Shown here: positions 43,330-51,766 of the stretch, in pieces
How positions within the stretch are numbered: position 1 is the first letter of the stretch
How the letters are laid out: the number at the start of each line of letters is the position of its first letter
DNA from: 66-474 sp964489055
GTDB lineage: Bacteria > Pseudomonadota > Gammaproteobacteria > Xanthomonadales > Rhodanobacteraceae
DNA: 64,000 bases
Direction: 5' to 3'
NCBI GenBank assembly: GCA_964489055.1
Contig: CAZAXF010000003.1
Span: 62,001 to 126,000, forward strand
Notes under the pieces: generated by a model
What the model was told of the DNA's origin: nothing
What the model saw: the letters and a program-made list of their open reading frames with translations, nothing else
Database searches by the model: none
Made by a program: the position numbers and the translations under genes

Positions 43330-44019
43330 TCAGGTGATGCGGCCTTCCAGCACGGCGATGTCTTGCAACCGGGCACGCAAACGGTCGCCGCGTTCCAATG
43401 GCCCCACGCCGGCCGGCGTGCCGGTGAAGACCAGGTCACCGGGCTGCAGCTCGAACAGCTTCGAAAGCTCGGCGATGATGTCGGGTACCGGAAAGATCAT
43501 GTCGGCGATATCGGCGCACTGGCGCGGCTCGCCATTCACCTCCAGCGACAACTTCGCGTGCGTCGGATGCCCGATCCCGGCAGCGGCGCGCAGTGCCGAG
43601 ACCGGCGCCGAATGATCGAAGCCCTTGGCCACGTCCCACGGCAGGCCTTTCGCCTTCATCGCCGCCTGCAGGTCGCGGCGGGTCAAATCCAGCCCCACGC
43701 CGTAGCCGAACACGCAATCGAGAGCCTGCGCCGGATCTATGTCGCGCCCACCGGCGTGCAGGCCCACGACCATCTCCACCTCGTGGTGCAGCTCGCCCGT
43801 CACCGATGGATACGGAATGTCACCGCCTTCGGCCATCAGCGCGTCGGCCGGTTTCATGAAGAACACCGGGTTGGCGCGGCCCACCGCCTGCGCACCCATT
43901 TCCTTCGCGTGCGACGCGTAGTTGCGGCCGATGCAGTAGATGCGGTGCACCGGAAAGCGCCTGTCGCTGTCGAGGATTGGCAAGCTTGGCGTGGCGGGTA
44001 GGTCAAACAGGAAGGACAC
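43330..44019 (-). CDS. Fumarylacetoacetate hydrolase family protein
   Basis: A 229-residue FAH-fold enzyme. Metal ligands are visible in GELHHEVEMVV (the ExE pair), with CIGRNYASHAKEMG, DLTRRDLQ, WDVAKGFDHSAPV and FTGTPAGVGPL completing the family pattern of fumarylpyruvate or acylpyruvate hydrolases. The exact substrate cannot be told. A GTG at 44019 is used because the 45 codons upstream translate an intergenic repeat (HPALRATLSRRE) and are not family sequence. Confidence 0.9.
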   Translation of the reverse strand: MSFLFDLPATPSLPILDSDRRFPVHRIYCIGRNYASHAKEMGAQAVGRANPVFFMKPADALMAEGGDIPYPSVTGELHHEVEMVVGLHAGGRDIDPAQALDCVFGYGVGLDLTRRDLQAAMKAKGLPWDVAKGFDHSAPVSALRAAAGIGHPTHAKLSLEVNGEPRQCADIADMIFPVPDIIAELSKLFELQPGDLVFTGTPAGVGPLERGDRLRARLQDIAVLEGRIT

Positions 44020-44042
44020 GGGCGTGGTCTCGCGATCGGTGA

Positions 44043-44092
44043 GGTCCCTCTCCCTTCGGGAGAGGGTGGCGCGCAGCGCCGGGTGAGGGTAC
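44043..44092. repeat. CCTCACCCGGCGCT...CTCTCCC repeat element
   Basis: A hairpin repeat (CTCTCCCTTCGGGAGAGGG beside GGCGCGCAGCGCCGGGTGAGGG) upstream of the FAH gene. Relatives lie at about 54455-54510, between the ATPase and permease A3, and at 62697-62745 between thiG and trmB. Confidence 0.75.
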
Positions 44093-44150
44093 GACGCTCG
44101 CGCAAGGCCTGCCAATAACCGTTTCGGGCATGCCGGCGTGTTCGGGTCGC

Positions 44151-44527
44151 TCATTCGTCCTGCAAGGCCTTTGTCAACGGCGCCCGCACCGCGCGGACGA
44201 TGGGCCAGTGCGCACTCGATACACCCACAGGATCAACACGTATGCGAACGTCCAGCCGACGACACCGGCGCCCACGCGCATCCGGAACTGGATCGCCGAA
44301 CCCATCGCGGAGGACCCCACTTCGTGACCGTTCACCGCAAGCCATGCCACCATCACCGCGATGCCCGCGCACACCGGACCGATCACCAGCACCTCGACCA
44401 GCAGCGTCAGCGCCAGGCTGAGCGCGTTGATGACCGCGAGGGCAAGTACGAGGTACGCGGTTCTTTCGCGCCCATTGCGCAATGCGCTCACAGCCAGAAC
44501 GAGATCGCGTGCACCATTTGCGTCCAT
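44151..44527 (-). pseudogene. Frameshifted C-terminal remnant of an FtsX/MacB-type permease (type B)
   Basis: About 115 residues that closely match the C-terminus of the permease at 45131-46318: LLVEVLVIGPVCAGIAVMVAWLAVNGHEVGSSAMGSAIQFRM and then AGVVGWTFAYVLIL. After that the frame shifts, and the expected end WPIVRAVRAPLTKALQDE is found in another frame finishing at 44151. The N-terminal membrane helix and periplasmic domain are gone. It is a third minus-strand type-B copy, split from the intact one by a toxin-antitoxin pair. Confidence 0.88.
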
Positions 44528-44615
44528 CGTATCGGCTCGACGACAGAACCTGCCGAGTTATCGAACACATCACCAGAAATCAGCGCCGCTGGTACGGCGT
44601 GTGCTGATCGACGTG

Positions 44616-44873
44616 TCATCCGCCGACAAGTTTGTCGTACGCCGCGTGGCTACCAATCCAGAACCAAACAACCTCGTTCGGAGCCTGCACACCCAGTGCC
44701 CGGTAGTGCAGTCCGACCCGGACAGACCGGAAGCGCCCCACCTGCTTGAAGTGAAGCGAGGGATGATTCGGATCGACCTTGAGAAGCTGGTAGTTCCTGT
44801 CTGCAAGCCGCTGCACCTGCGCTGGAAGTGATGAGTAGGCCTTCCAGAATGCCGGTGTGGCGGAGTGCTTCAC
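44616..44873 (-). CDS. ParE/RelE-fold toxin
   Basis: An 85-residue protein: helix-turn-helix start (ATPAFWKAYSSLPAQVQRLADRNYQLLK) then a basic beta sheet (HFKQVGRFRSVRVGLHYRALG, EVVWFWIGSHAAYDKLV). This is the RelE/ParE toxin fold, with the RSVRVGLHYRAL and WIGSHAxYD ends typical of the superfamily. Whether it is an mRNA endonuclease or a gyrase inhibitor is unknown. The GTG start overlaps the stop of the upstream antitoxin (GTGA), the usual type II operon order. Confidence 0.8.
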   Translation of the reverse strand: MKHSATPAFWKAYSSLPAQVQRLADRNYQLLKVDPNHPSLHFKQVGRFRSVRVGLHYRALGVQAPNEVVWFWIGSHAAYDKLVGG

Positions 44874-45070
44874 AGAGTGCTGGTATTGCCAGCACGATGC
44901 GCCTGAAGAGCTGCTTCCGCGAGATGGTCCAGATTGCCGGCAGCAGCATCGCGTTCGATCTGACGGTCCCACTCGTCGGCATCGAATTTCGAATACCAGG
45001 CACGGAAGCGCTCAAGCTCTTCCGGTGAGAGCCTGGATACCTGATCTTCGATTTGCTGAACCTTGCTCAT
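44870..45070 (-). CDS. Antitoxin of the ParE/RelE-like pair
   Basis: A 66-residue acidic helical protein (MSKVQQIEDQVSRLSPEELERFRAWYSKFDADEWDRQIE split as a leucine-rich helix and a Trp/Asp/Glu segment, then GNLDHLAEAALQAHRAG). This class of antitoxin lacks an obvious DNA-binding motif and wraps its partner with the C-terminal helix. TGGTAATCT just before the ATG may serve as an extended -10. The pair sits between an intact permease gene and a permease pseudogene, indicating insertion. Confidence 0.8.
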   Translation of the reverse strand: MSKVQQIEDQVSRLSPEELERFRAWYSKFDADEWDRQIERDAAAGNLDHLAEAALQAHRAGNTSTL

Positions 45071-45130
45071 GTCGCGAGATTACCAGAAGTGTGTCCGCGG
45101 CGGTGAAGAGCGCAGTGAACGTGGAGCGGA

Positions 45131-46318
45131 TTACTCATCCTGCAGCGTCCGGGTCAACGGCGCCCGCACCGCGCGCACGATGGGCCAGAGCGCACTCAGC
45201 ACGCCCAGGATCAGCACATACGCGCACGTCCAGCCGACGACGCCGGCGCCGACGTGCATCCGGAACTGGATTGCCGAGCCCATCGCGGAGGACCCGACTT
45301 CGTGGCCGTTGACCGCCAGCCATGCCACCAGCACCGCGATGCCCGCGCACACCGCACCGATCACCAGCACCTCGACCAGCAGCGCCACCGCCAGTGCACC
45401 GCGTCCAAAGCCGACCGCGCGCTGGATCGCAAGCTCGCGCCTGCGTGCGGCCAGCGCCAGGCCAAGCGCGTTGACGACCGCGAGGATCGCGCCCAATCCC
45501 AGTGCCACGGCGATGCCCTGGATTGCGATTGTCAAGAAGTACTGCAGGAATCCCGCCTGCATGGTGTAGTAGCCGCGCTGGCGTATTGCGTGCAGGCCCT
45601 GGATTCGAGGGTCGTCCTTCAGCGCCTGCTTGAACGTCTTGAATGCCGCGGGCGAAGTCAGCCTGACCCACAGGCAGGTCAGGGTGCCCTGTGCATGGTA
45701 GGCTGACTGCAGTGCTGCCATGCCGGTCCACAGTTCGGACTCCCAGAATCCGCCGCCGGCCGAGAATTCGCCGCTGACGCGCCACGGGTGCCGGTGGATC
45801 TGCGTGGTGGCGCCCGTGTCCAGCGCCACGAAACCGCGTGCGGCGGCGACGCCCGCGATCAGCTCGTCCCTGCCCGTGGCGAAGCGCCGACCCGAGCGCA
45901 TCGAGATGGCGTGGCCAAGCACGTCCCAGAACATCGGCGTGACGCCGCGCACCAAGACCGTTGCGGTGCTGCCGTCCTTGCGGCGCAGCCGTGCATCCAC
46001 CACGAATTGGGGCGCAACCAGTGGACGTCCCTGCGCATCGTGCGCAACCCCCGATAACGAACCCACCAGCGCGGCGAGCTCCGGCTTGAAGCCCGCCCCC
46101 GACTCGTTGAACGAATTGCCCGATACCACCACCGCGACATCGGGCAATCCGGTGTTGCCGGCCAGCCGCTTCAGACCGGCCGGCAGCGTCAGCAATACCG
46201 CCAGCGTGATGCCCGCGATGATGAACCCGAACGCGATCAGCAGCGTGTGCCGCGGGCGTGCCAGTGCGGCGAAAAGGCCGGTGCCGAGGCTGCTCGCAAC
46301 TTCGCGCAGGAAGGCCAT
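45131..46318 (-). CDS. FtsX/MacB-type ABC permease, type B copy 2
   Basis: A 395-residue permease: N-terminal helix (TLLIAFGFIIAGITLAVLLTLP), a large periplasmic domain (about residues 45-260; WVRLTSPAAFKTFKQAL, ELIAGVAAARGFVALDTG), then three helices (IAVALGLGAILAVVNALG, LLVEVLVIGAVCAGIAVLVAWL, TCAYVLILGVLSALW) and the closing VRAVRAPLTRTLQDE. This is the MacB mechanotransmission fold; it needs a separate ATPase, and none lies in this minus-strand group. It starts one base after permease A2 ends. Closely related to the copies at 48398 and 55704 and to the remnant at 44151. Confidence 0.9.
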   Translation of the reverse strand: MAFLREVASSLGTGLFAALARPRHTLLIAFGFIIAGITLAVLLTLPAGLKRLAGNTGLPDVAVVVSGNSFNESGAGFKPELAALVGSLSGVAHDAQGRPLVAPQFVVDARLRRKDGSTATVLVRGVTPMFWDVLGHAISMRSGRRFATGRDELIAGVAAARGFVALDTGATTQIHRHPWRVSGEFSAGGGFWESELWTGMAALQSAYHAQGTLTCLWVRLTSPAAFKTFKQALKDDPRIQGLHAIRQRGYYTMQAGFLQYFLTIAIQGIAVALGLGAILAVVNALGLALAARRRELAIQRAVGFGRGALAVALLVEVLVIGAVCAGIAVLVAWLAVNGHEVGSSAMGSAIQFRMHVGAGVVGWTCAYVLILGVLSALWPIVRAVRAPLTRTLQDE

Positions 46319-46319
46319 C

Positions 46320-47483
46320 TCAGATCGCCCTGTGATCCGCCGCGCCTGTGCGCGCGATCAGCCCCGCCGGCCACGGCAGCGCCGCCGCCGCCAGTACCGC
46401 GAGCCACGCGGGCAGCCCCCACCACGCCCACGCCGGGACGTGGACGCCGCCCGAAAGGAACGCAAAGGTGGTTGGCGCGAGCGCCCGGGCCACCAGCCAT
46501 TCGAGCCCGAGGCCCAGCAGCGCGCCGAGCACCATGGCTGCCAGCAGTTCCAGCGTGAACGCACCGAACAGGGTTGCGCGCCGGAACCCCAGCACCTGCA
46601 GCAGCGCGAACCTCGACCTGCGTTGGGCCGCCGCGTGTGCCAGCGTGCTGACCAGCACCGACGCCGCGCACAGCAGGATCGCGGCCATCACGAATGCCAG
46701 CAACTGCTGAACCTTGCCGAAGCGCGACCACGCGTTCTGGGCGGTTGCGCTGGTGGTGGCGTTGACGGCCGGAAAATCGTGCGCGAACGCGGCTTGGATC
46801 CGGGCGGCCAGCCGTTCGTTGTTGCGCGGGTCCCTGGCGCTGGCAAAAAACGTCACCACGTGGTCCTTTCCCTGCAGGCCCGGCGCGGCACGGTTGATGT
46901 AGTCGTAGTGCACAAGTCCCACGGGGGATGTGCCGGGAAAGGTTCCGATTACGTGCAGCGCGACGTGCCTGCCACTGGTCGCGCTCCCGGCGCCGGCCAA
47001 CACGACGGTCGGTGGATCGACAGCCTGGCCGACCCGCCATCCGCACTTGGACGCCGCGGCGTCGCTGAGGATCACGCCCAGTGGATCGGCCTTCCAGCGT
47101 TGCATCATCGCGGTCGTCACTTTCTGCCTGGCCAGGTAGACGTGCAGCCCGGGGCCGCCAAGCGCGTTGAGCGTAACCATCGTCGCCGGCGTGCAGTTGA
47201 CCACTTGCAGCCCGTACCAATACACGTCGCGCGCACCGCGAATGGCCTCGATGCGGTGTGCGTAACCCAGGGGCAGGGCACCGCTGTTCTGGCTGCCGTT
47301 GCGGATGATGATGCCGGCACCGCTGTCCGACGTACCGCTCACGGTTGGCGTCGCCAGCGCCGCCAGGGTGAGCCATGCGGCGGTGGTGACCGCCAGGGTG
47401 ATGACCAGATACACCGCCCGCCCTGTTCCGCTGCGCAGGTTGTCGGTAGCCAGTGTCGTGCAGACATGCAGGAATCGCAGCAT
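46320..47483 (-). CDS. FtsX/MacB-type ABC permease, type A copy 2
   Basis: A 387-residue permease with the MacB layout: one N-terminal helix (GRAVYLVITLAVTTAAWLTLAAL), a periplasmic domain (HYDYINRAAPGLQGKD, GVILSDAAASKCGWRVGQ) and three C-terminal helices, the middle loop carrying AAAQRRSRFALLQVLGFRRATLFG, the coupling-helix region. The ATG at 47483 gives exactly the length of copies A1 and A3 and aligns with the A1 N-terminus. It pairs with B2 to form a heterodimeric permease. Confidence 0.9.
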   Translation of the reverse strand: MLRFLHVCTTLATDNLRSGTGRAVYLVITLAVTTAAWLTLAALATPTVSGTSDSGAGIIIRNGSQNSGALPLGYAHRIEAIRGARDVYWYGLQVVNCTPATMVTLNALGGPGLHVYLARQKVTTAMMQRWKADPLGVILSDAAASKCGWRVGQAVDPPTVVLAGAGSATSGRHVALHVIGTFPGTSPVGLVHYDYINRAAPGLQGKDHVVTFFASARDPRNNERLAARIQAAFAHDFPAVNATTSATAQNAWSRFGKVQQLLAFVMAAILLCAASVLVSTLAHAAAQRRSRFALLQVLGFRRATLFGAFTLELLAAMVLGALLGLGLEWLVARALAPTTFAFLSGGVHVPAWAWWGLPAWLAVLAAAALPWPAGLIARTGAADHRAI

Positions 47484-47620
47484 GAAACCGTTCCATTTCG
47501 GTACGCGGTACAAGGCAATCGCGATCCTTGTGCCACTCCGCGCAAGGATCGCACGCGGAGAACTTACCGATCAATCAGTGGGCCAGCATTGTGCATCCCA
47601 GGAGTCCGCCTCGAGACCAT

Positions 47621-48217
47621 TCATTGTCTGTTGTGCGGGTGCGATGCTGGCATGGATTGCGTCTTCACCCGCGGAACGCCCGCTTCGACGGAATACGTGA
47701 AGTTGAATGCCAGTTTTATGGCCAGGCGTTGAACCCGGGCGCCCTCAGCCCGGCAATTGGGGCCTTCCTTGCTGGCATCCACTCCTGCCGGAAACGTGCA
47801 CAGGTGCGTTGGCAAGAAGCGCCAGTGCCTGGCTGCGGTTTCGGCTGCAGTCACGAACGCGGCAGGCACCGTACCCGGTCCGGGACAGACATCCACCGAG
47901 TAAAGTGGCTCGGTACGTGTGACCTTGCCTTGTCGATCAATCGTGACGACCAGGCACACCCGCTGGGGTGGCAGCCGGCGTGCGACCAGCGCCGCGGGGT
48001 AATCCGGGGGCGATTGGCTGATCGCGGGACCCAGCACAATGCTCTGGTTGGGCCCTGTCTCGTAGCCGACCGCCCCGGACGGTATGAACGCATCGAAGCG
48101 GGTGGATGGATGCAAGGCTGGTTTCGAAGGCGGACTGGCGCAACCGGCCAGCAACGCAAGACCACCCGCGACGATCAACAACCTGACACACGTGCGCAAA
48201 AGCGAACTACACATCAT
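47621..48217 (-). CDS. Lipoprotein with TonB C-terminal-like domain
   Basis: A 198-residue lipoprotein: signal peptide with lipobox LLAGC (cysteine 26), a short linker, then a beta-alpha-beta region resembling the TonB C-terminal domain (SQSPPDYPAALVARRLPPQRVCLVVTIDRQG, VTAAETAARHWRFLP). Four extra cysteines (VCLVV, VDVCPG, THLC, GPNCRAE) could form disulfides. No N-terminal TonB membrane helix is present, so it is not a classical energy transducer. It lies between two permease pairs, suggesting a periplasmic part of the same system. Confidence 0.75.
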   Translation of the reverse strand: MMCSSLLRTCVRLLIVAGGLALLAGCASPPSKPALHPSTRFDAFIPSGAVGYETGPNQSIVLGPAISQSPPDYPAALVARRLPPQRVCLVVTIDRQGKVTRTEPLYSVDVCPGPGTVPAAFVTAAETAARHWRFLPTHLCTFPAGVDASKEGPNCRAEGARVQRLAIKLAFNFTYSVEAGVPRVKTQSMPASHPHNRQ

Positions 48218-48397
48218 TCATGGGCCCCGGCAGTCACCGAACCCGTTCCCGGAAAGGCTTTCCATCGTACTCCCGCCAAGGTGAGCCGGGCGCCTCCAGC
48301 GAGGCGCGTCAATTTACCCCCGAGACCAGCGCGAGGACGACGCAGCGTGGTCCGCGCTGGCCTTGGATCACGGATACCATCGTCGCGCCAGGACCGG

Positions 48398-49588
48398 TTA
48401 TTCGTCCTGCAACGCCCGCGTCAGCGGTGCGCGTACCGCGCGGACGATCGGCCACAGGGCGCTCAGGAATCCCAGCACCGCGGTATACGCCAGGGTCTGC
48501 CAGATGACCGTGGGGCCGACCCGCAACGGGAAGTCGATCGACTGGAAGAATGTCGCGCTGGTGACATTGCGTCCGTTCAGCGCCAACCAGCCGACCAGGA
48601 TCACGATGCCCGCACAAACGAGGCCGACCACGATCACCTCGACCAGCATCGCCAGTGCAAGCGTGATCTGTCGAAAGCCCATCGCGCGCAGCACCGCCGT
48701 CTCGCGCCGGCGTGCGGCCAGTGCCATGTTGAGCGCGTTGGCGATCGCCAGGATTGCCGCCATCCCCAGCAGGATCGAGATCCCCCATGCGGCGATCCAC
48801 GCGTAACGGTAGATGAAGCCGACCTGCCAACGGTAATAGTCGGTCTGGCGCCGTACCGGCAGGCCCTGCAGCGAGGCGTTGGACGTCAGGGTGGACTTGA
48901 ACTCGTCGAACGCGGCGGGCGAAGTCAGCCGCACCCACAGCGTCGTGACCCGACCCGGTGCGTTCCATGCCGACTGCAGGCTGCCGATGTCGGTCCACAG
49001 CTCCGAGTCCCACAAGCTGCCACCGGCGCTGAACTGGCCCGTTACCTTCCATGGCGTCTTGCGGATCAGTACGTGGGCGCCGGTGCCCAGCGCCACGAAG
49101 CCACGCGCCGCGCCCGTGCCCGCGATGAGTTCGCGCACGCCGGGCTTGAACTTGCGCCCACTGTCGAGCTTCACCGTGTCACCCACCACCTTCCAGAACT
49201 CCGGGGACACGCCACGCACGGTCACGTCGCTGCGCGTGCCATCGAAACGCCGCAACTTGGTGCTGACCACGAACTGTGGCGCGACCAGCGCATGGCCTTC
49301 GGCGTCGTGGGCCACGCCCGGCAGGTTGCCGATCAGCGCCAGCTTTTCGGCATCGTTCATCCCGCCGGCGGCTTCGCTCAGGTCGTGGCTGGTCAGCACG
49401 ACCGCGACGTCCTCGCGGCCGGTGTGGCCTGCGAGCTGTGCCAGCCCGGCCGGGATCGTCAGGAGGCCCAGCAGCGTAGCCGAGGCAATCAGGAAGCCGG
49501 CCGCCGTCAACAGTGCGTTGCGCGGTCGCGCCAGCGTTGCCAGCAGCCCCTGGGACAGCGCGCTGCGGATTTCGCGCATGGATCGCAC
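48398..49588 (-). CDS. FtsX/MacB-type ABC permease, type B copy 1
   Basis: A 396-residue type-B permease: N-terminal helix (ALLTAAGFLIASATLLGLLTIP), a periplasmic domain with KPGVRELIAGTGAARGFVALGTG and WVRLTSPAAFDEFKSTL, and three C-terminal helices ending VRAVRAPLTRALQDE. The coupling segment ALAARRRETAVLRAMGFRQITL is intact. It follows A1 by one base. 180 bases without a gene separate it from the downstream lipoprotein. Confidence 0.9.
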   Translation of the reverse strand: MRSMREIRSALSQGLLATLARPRNALLTAAGFLIASATLLGLLTIPAGLAQLAGHTGREDVAVVLTSHDLSEAAGGMNDAEKLALIGNLPGVAHDAEGHALVAPQFVVSTKLRRFDGTRSDVTVRGVSPEFWKVVGDTVKLDSGRKFKPGVRELIAGTGAARGFVALGTGAHVLIRKTPWKVTGQFSAGGSLWDSELWTDIGSLQSAWNAPGRVTTLWVRLTSPAAFDEFKSTLTSNASLQGLPVRRQTDYYRWQVGFIYRYAWIAAWGISILLGMAAILAIANALNMALAARRRETAVLRAMGFRQITLALAMLVEVIVVGLVCAGIVILVGWLALNGRNVTSATFFQSIDFPLRVGPTVIWQTLAYTAVLGFLSALWPIVRAVRAPLTRALQDE

Positions 49589-49589
49589 G

Positions 49590-50753
49590 TCAGATGGCCC
49601 GTACGTCGACGGGTCGCAGCCGTGCGATCGTCAGCATCGGGATGATCAGTGCCGCAACCAGCAGTACCGCGAGCCAGATCGGCAGGCCCCACCAAGTCCA
49701 GGCGGGAATCGCGAATCCCGAAAAAAACTGCCCGAGTGCCGCAGGCAGCAGGTGCAGGATCAGCAAGCCTGCCCCGATTCCGAGTCCGGCGCCGACCAGG
49801 ATGGTGAAGAGGCCCTCGAGCGCGAAGCTGCCGAACAACGTCGCGCGCGAAAAACCCAATACCTGGAACAGCGCCATCTGGGAACGGCGCTGGGTGACCG
49901 CATGTGCCAGCACGCTTGTCAGCACCAGCATCGCGCACGCGAAGATTCCCAGCATCACGTAGCCCAGCAGATACTGGACCTTGCCGAAGCGTTCCATGCC
50001 GTTCTGGAATTCAGCCGAGGTCGCCGCCTCGACGGGCGGGTCGTCGTGGGCGAATGCGTTTTCGATACGTGCGGCCAGCACGGGTACCGCGCGGGGATCG
50101 GCGGCGGCCACCACAATACTGTTGACCTTGTCGCGGGCTCCTTGCAGCGGGTTGATACGGTTGATGTAGTCGTAGTGCGCCAGCACGATCTGGTCGGCCA
50201 TCGGGTTTGCCTGCGGCGGCCGGACGCCGATGATGTGCAGATCGATCGGCTTGTCGGTGAAGGCATCCCTGGGTGCGACGCTCATCCCTGCATGCCAGCC
50301 GCAGTCCTTCGCAACCTGGCTGCCGATCAGGACGTTGGAGGGATCCTCCATCCAGGCCGAGGCCATGCGTTCGGCTTCGGGTGTGGCCTGCTGCAATCCC
50401 AGCGCCTGCGCCTTCGCCCCCGGGCCACCGAAGCCATTGATGGAGACGGGTGGTGCCGAATCCTTGCAGACCACCGGCAATGCGTTCATGTAGGCGACGA
50501 AGCGGGTTCCCGGGATGGCCTCGACTCGCGCCGCGTACTTCACGGGGAGTGCAACGCCCTGGTTGGCGGAGGTAAGGAACACACCACCGATCTTCCCCGG
50601 TGCGCGGGGTTGCACGAACGGCGAAGCCATCACCGACAGGGCGAGCCACGCGGTGACGGCTACCGCGACGATCAACGTGAGCCGTGACACCATTGACGGC
50701 TCCCGCGCCAGAGCGGCTACCGACGTTCGCAGTGCAATGGAGAATGTCCGCAC
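49590..50753 (-). CDS. FtsX/MacB-type ABC permease, type A copy 1
   Basis: A 387-residue type-A permease starting with GTG. N-terminal helix (LTLIVAVAVTAWLALSVMA), a periplasmic domain (VLIGSQVAKDCGWHAGMSV, HYDYINRINPLQGARD), three C-terminal helices, and the coupling region AVTQRRSQMALFQVLGFSRATLFGS. Together with B1 it would form one permease unit. The 180 bases before it (50754-50933) hold no gene and lie between it and the thioredoxin-like gene. Confidence 0.9.
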   Translation of the reverse strand: MRTFSIALRTSVAALAREPSMVSRLTLIVAVAVTAWLALSVMASPFVQPRAPGKIGGVFLTSANQGVALPVKYAARVEAIPGTRFVAYMNALPVVCKDSAPPVSINGFGGPGAKAQALGLQQATPEAERMASAWMEDPSNVLIGSQVAKDCGWHAGMSVAPRDAFTDKPIDLHIIGVRPPQANPMADQIVLAHYDYINRINPLQGARDKVNSIVVAAADPRAVPVLAARIENAFAHDDPPVEAATSAEFQNGMERFGKVQYLLGYVMLGIFACAMLVLTSVLAHAVTQRRSQMALFQVLGFSRATLFGSFALEGLFTILVGAGLGIGAGLLILHLLPAALGQFFSGFAIPAWTWWGLPIWLAVLLVAALIIPMLTIARLRPVDVRAI

Positions 50754-50933
50754 GCTTGTCTACGGGTCAGGTTGGACGACCCACTGGCCTGCCGATGCTG
50801 CGGCGTGGGCGTTCGACGGGTCCGTCCACGCGCGCGAAGTCCGAAGCGTACATCGGTTCGGCATCCTGCGGCGAGGGTGAACGGCCGCGTTGCAGACGGG
50901 CCTCTTTCACAGGCTGGCGAGGAACGCCGTGAA

Positions 50934-51593
50934 TCATCGGCCGGAATCGTGCGGCGACGATGGGCGCAGCCAATCAGCGGGTTCACCTTTGGATGGAACC
51001 CTGCGGGCAACCAGCTTCCGGTCCTTGTCGAAAAAGAAGATCGTCGGAAACCATGTGCCTCCGAGAAAGCCCTTCGCGCCGAAGTCCTTGACATGCAGCA
51101 CCAGGATCGGCGGCGGCATGTTGCGCGGGTACTTCTCCCCGGTCGGATCCCCGCCGGCCAGGTCTTGAAGATGCGGCGGTGCAGCGGTGTTCCATACCAC
51201 GATCTGCACGTGGTGTCGGCGCGCGAAGTCCGGGCCGTGGGTACGCAGGTAGGCGATCATGCGTTCGCACGGTGGGCAGCCGGCTTCGGTCTTCACGACG
51301 ATCGCGGGGCCGTGCAACACATCGCGCAGGCGCACCGTCTTGCCCTGGTCGTTGAATGCCGTGACATTCGCGGGCAGCGCTTCGCCGATGTTTCGTTGTT
51401 CCTCGGCGCGAATTTCGCGCTGTGCGTTGGCCTTGACCTCCTTCTGGAATTTCGCCTGCTGTTGGGCGGTGAGCTGGGCAGGCGCTGCCGCCGCACGGTT
51501 GTTCGTTCCGATACCGGAGGCGCAACACGCAAGTGTCAGAATGAAGATGGCGCGCCACGAACGAATCCTCGACATGGTGGTCAATTTCGGCAT
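50934..51593 (-). CDS. Secreted thioredoxin-fold protein (TlpA/DsbE-like)
   Basis: A 219-residue protein with a signal sequence (AIFILTLACCASGIG), a Gln/Glu/Lys-rich helical segment of about 40 residues (QQQAKFQKEVKANAQREIRAEEQ split across it), and then a thioredoxin domain. The redox motif is CPPC (cysteines 106 and 109 in EAGCPPCERM) and the cis-proline loop is GTWFPTIFFFD. It acts in the periplasm on disulfides; direction (oxidase, reductase or peptide-specific) is unknown. It lies directly downstream of the small four-cysteine peptide gene and upstream of permease A1, suggesting that the peptide is its substrate. An alternative start lies six codons further in. Confidence 0.82.
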   Translation of the reverse strand: MPKLTTMSRIRSWRAIFILTLACCASGIGTNNRAAAAPAQLTAQQQAKFQKEVKANAQREIRAEEQRNIGEALPANVTAFNDQGKTVRLRDVLHGPAIVVKTEAGCPPCERMIAYLRTHGPDFARRHHVQIVVWNTAAPPHLQDLAGGDPTGEKYPRNMPPPILVLHVKDFGAKGFLGGTWFPTIFFFDKDRKLVARRVPSKGEPADWLRPSSPHDSGR

Positions 51594-51766
51594 CGTGGTC
51601 AGTACCTGAGGCGGATGATCGGCATCAATACGCCGGGCGCGCGCACGTGGTGACTCGTGCGGCGTCCGGTGTATCGACAATGCTGGCATGATCCCGGTTC
51701 CAACCCGCGCAGTCGATATGCAACGCGAGGCCGGTTGGAGATATCACGCTCCAGAGATGCACGTGG

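Noticed and set aside
44020..44154. Longer FAH-family protein from an upstream ATG
   Set aside because: The added 45 codons include the HPALRATLSRRE peptide encoded by an intergenic repeat.
50754..50933. Additional small gene between permease A1 and the thioredoxin-like gene
   Set aside because: Short frames here lack a ribosome-binding site and protein-like composition.
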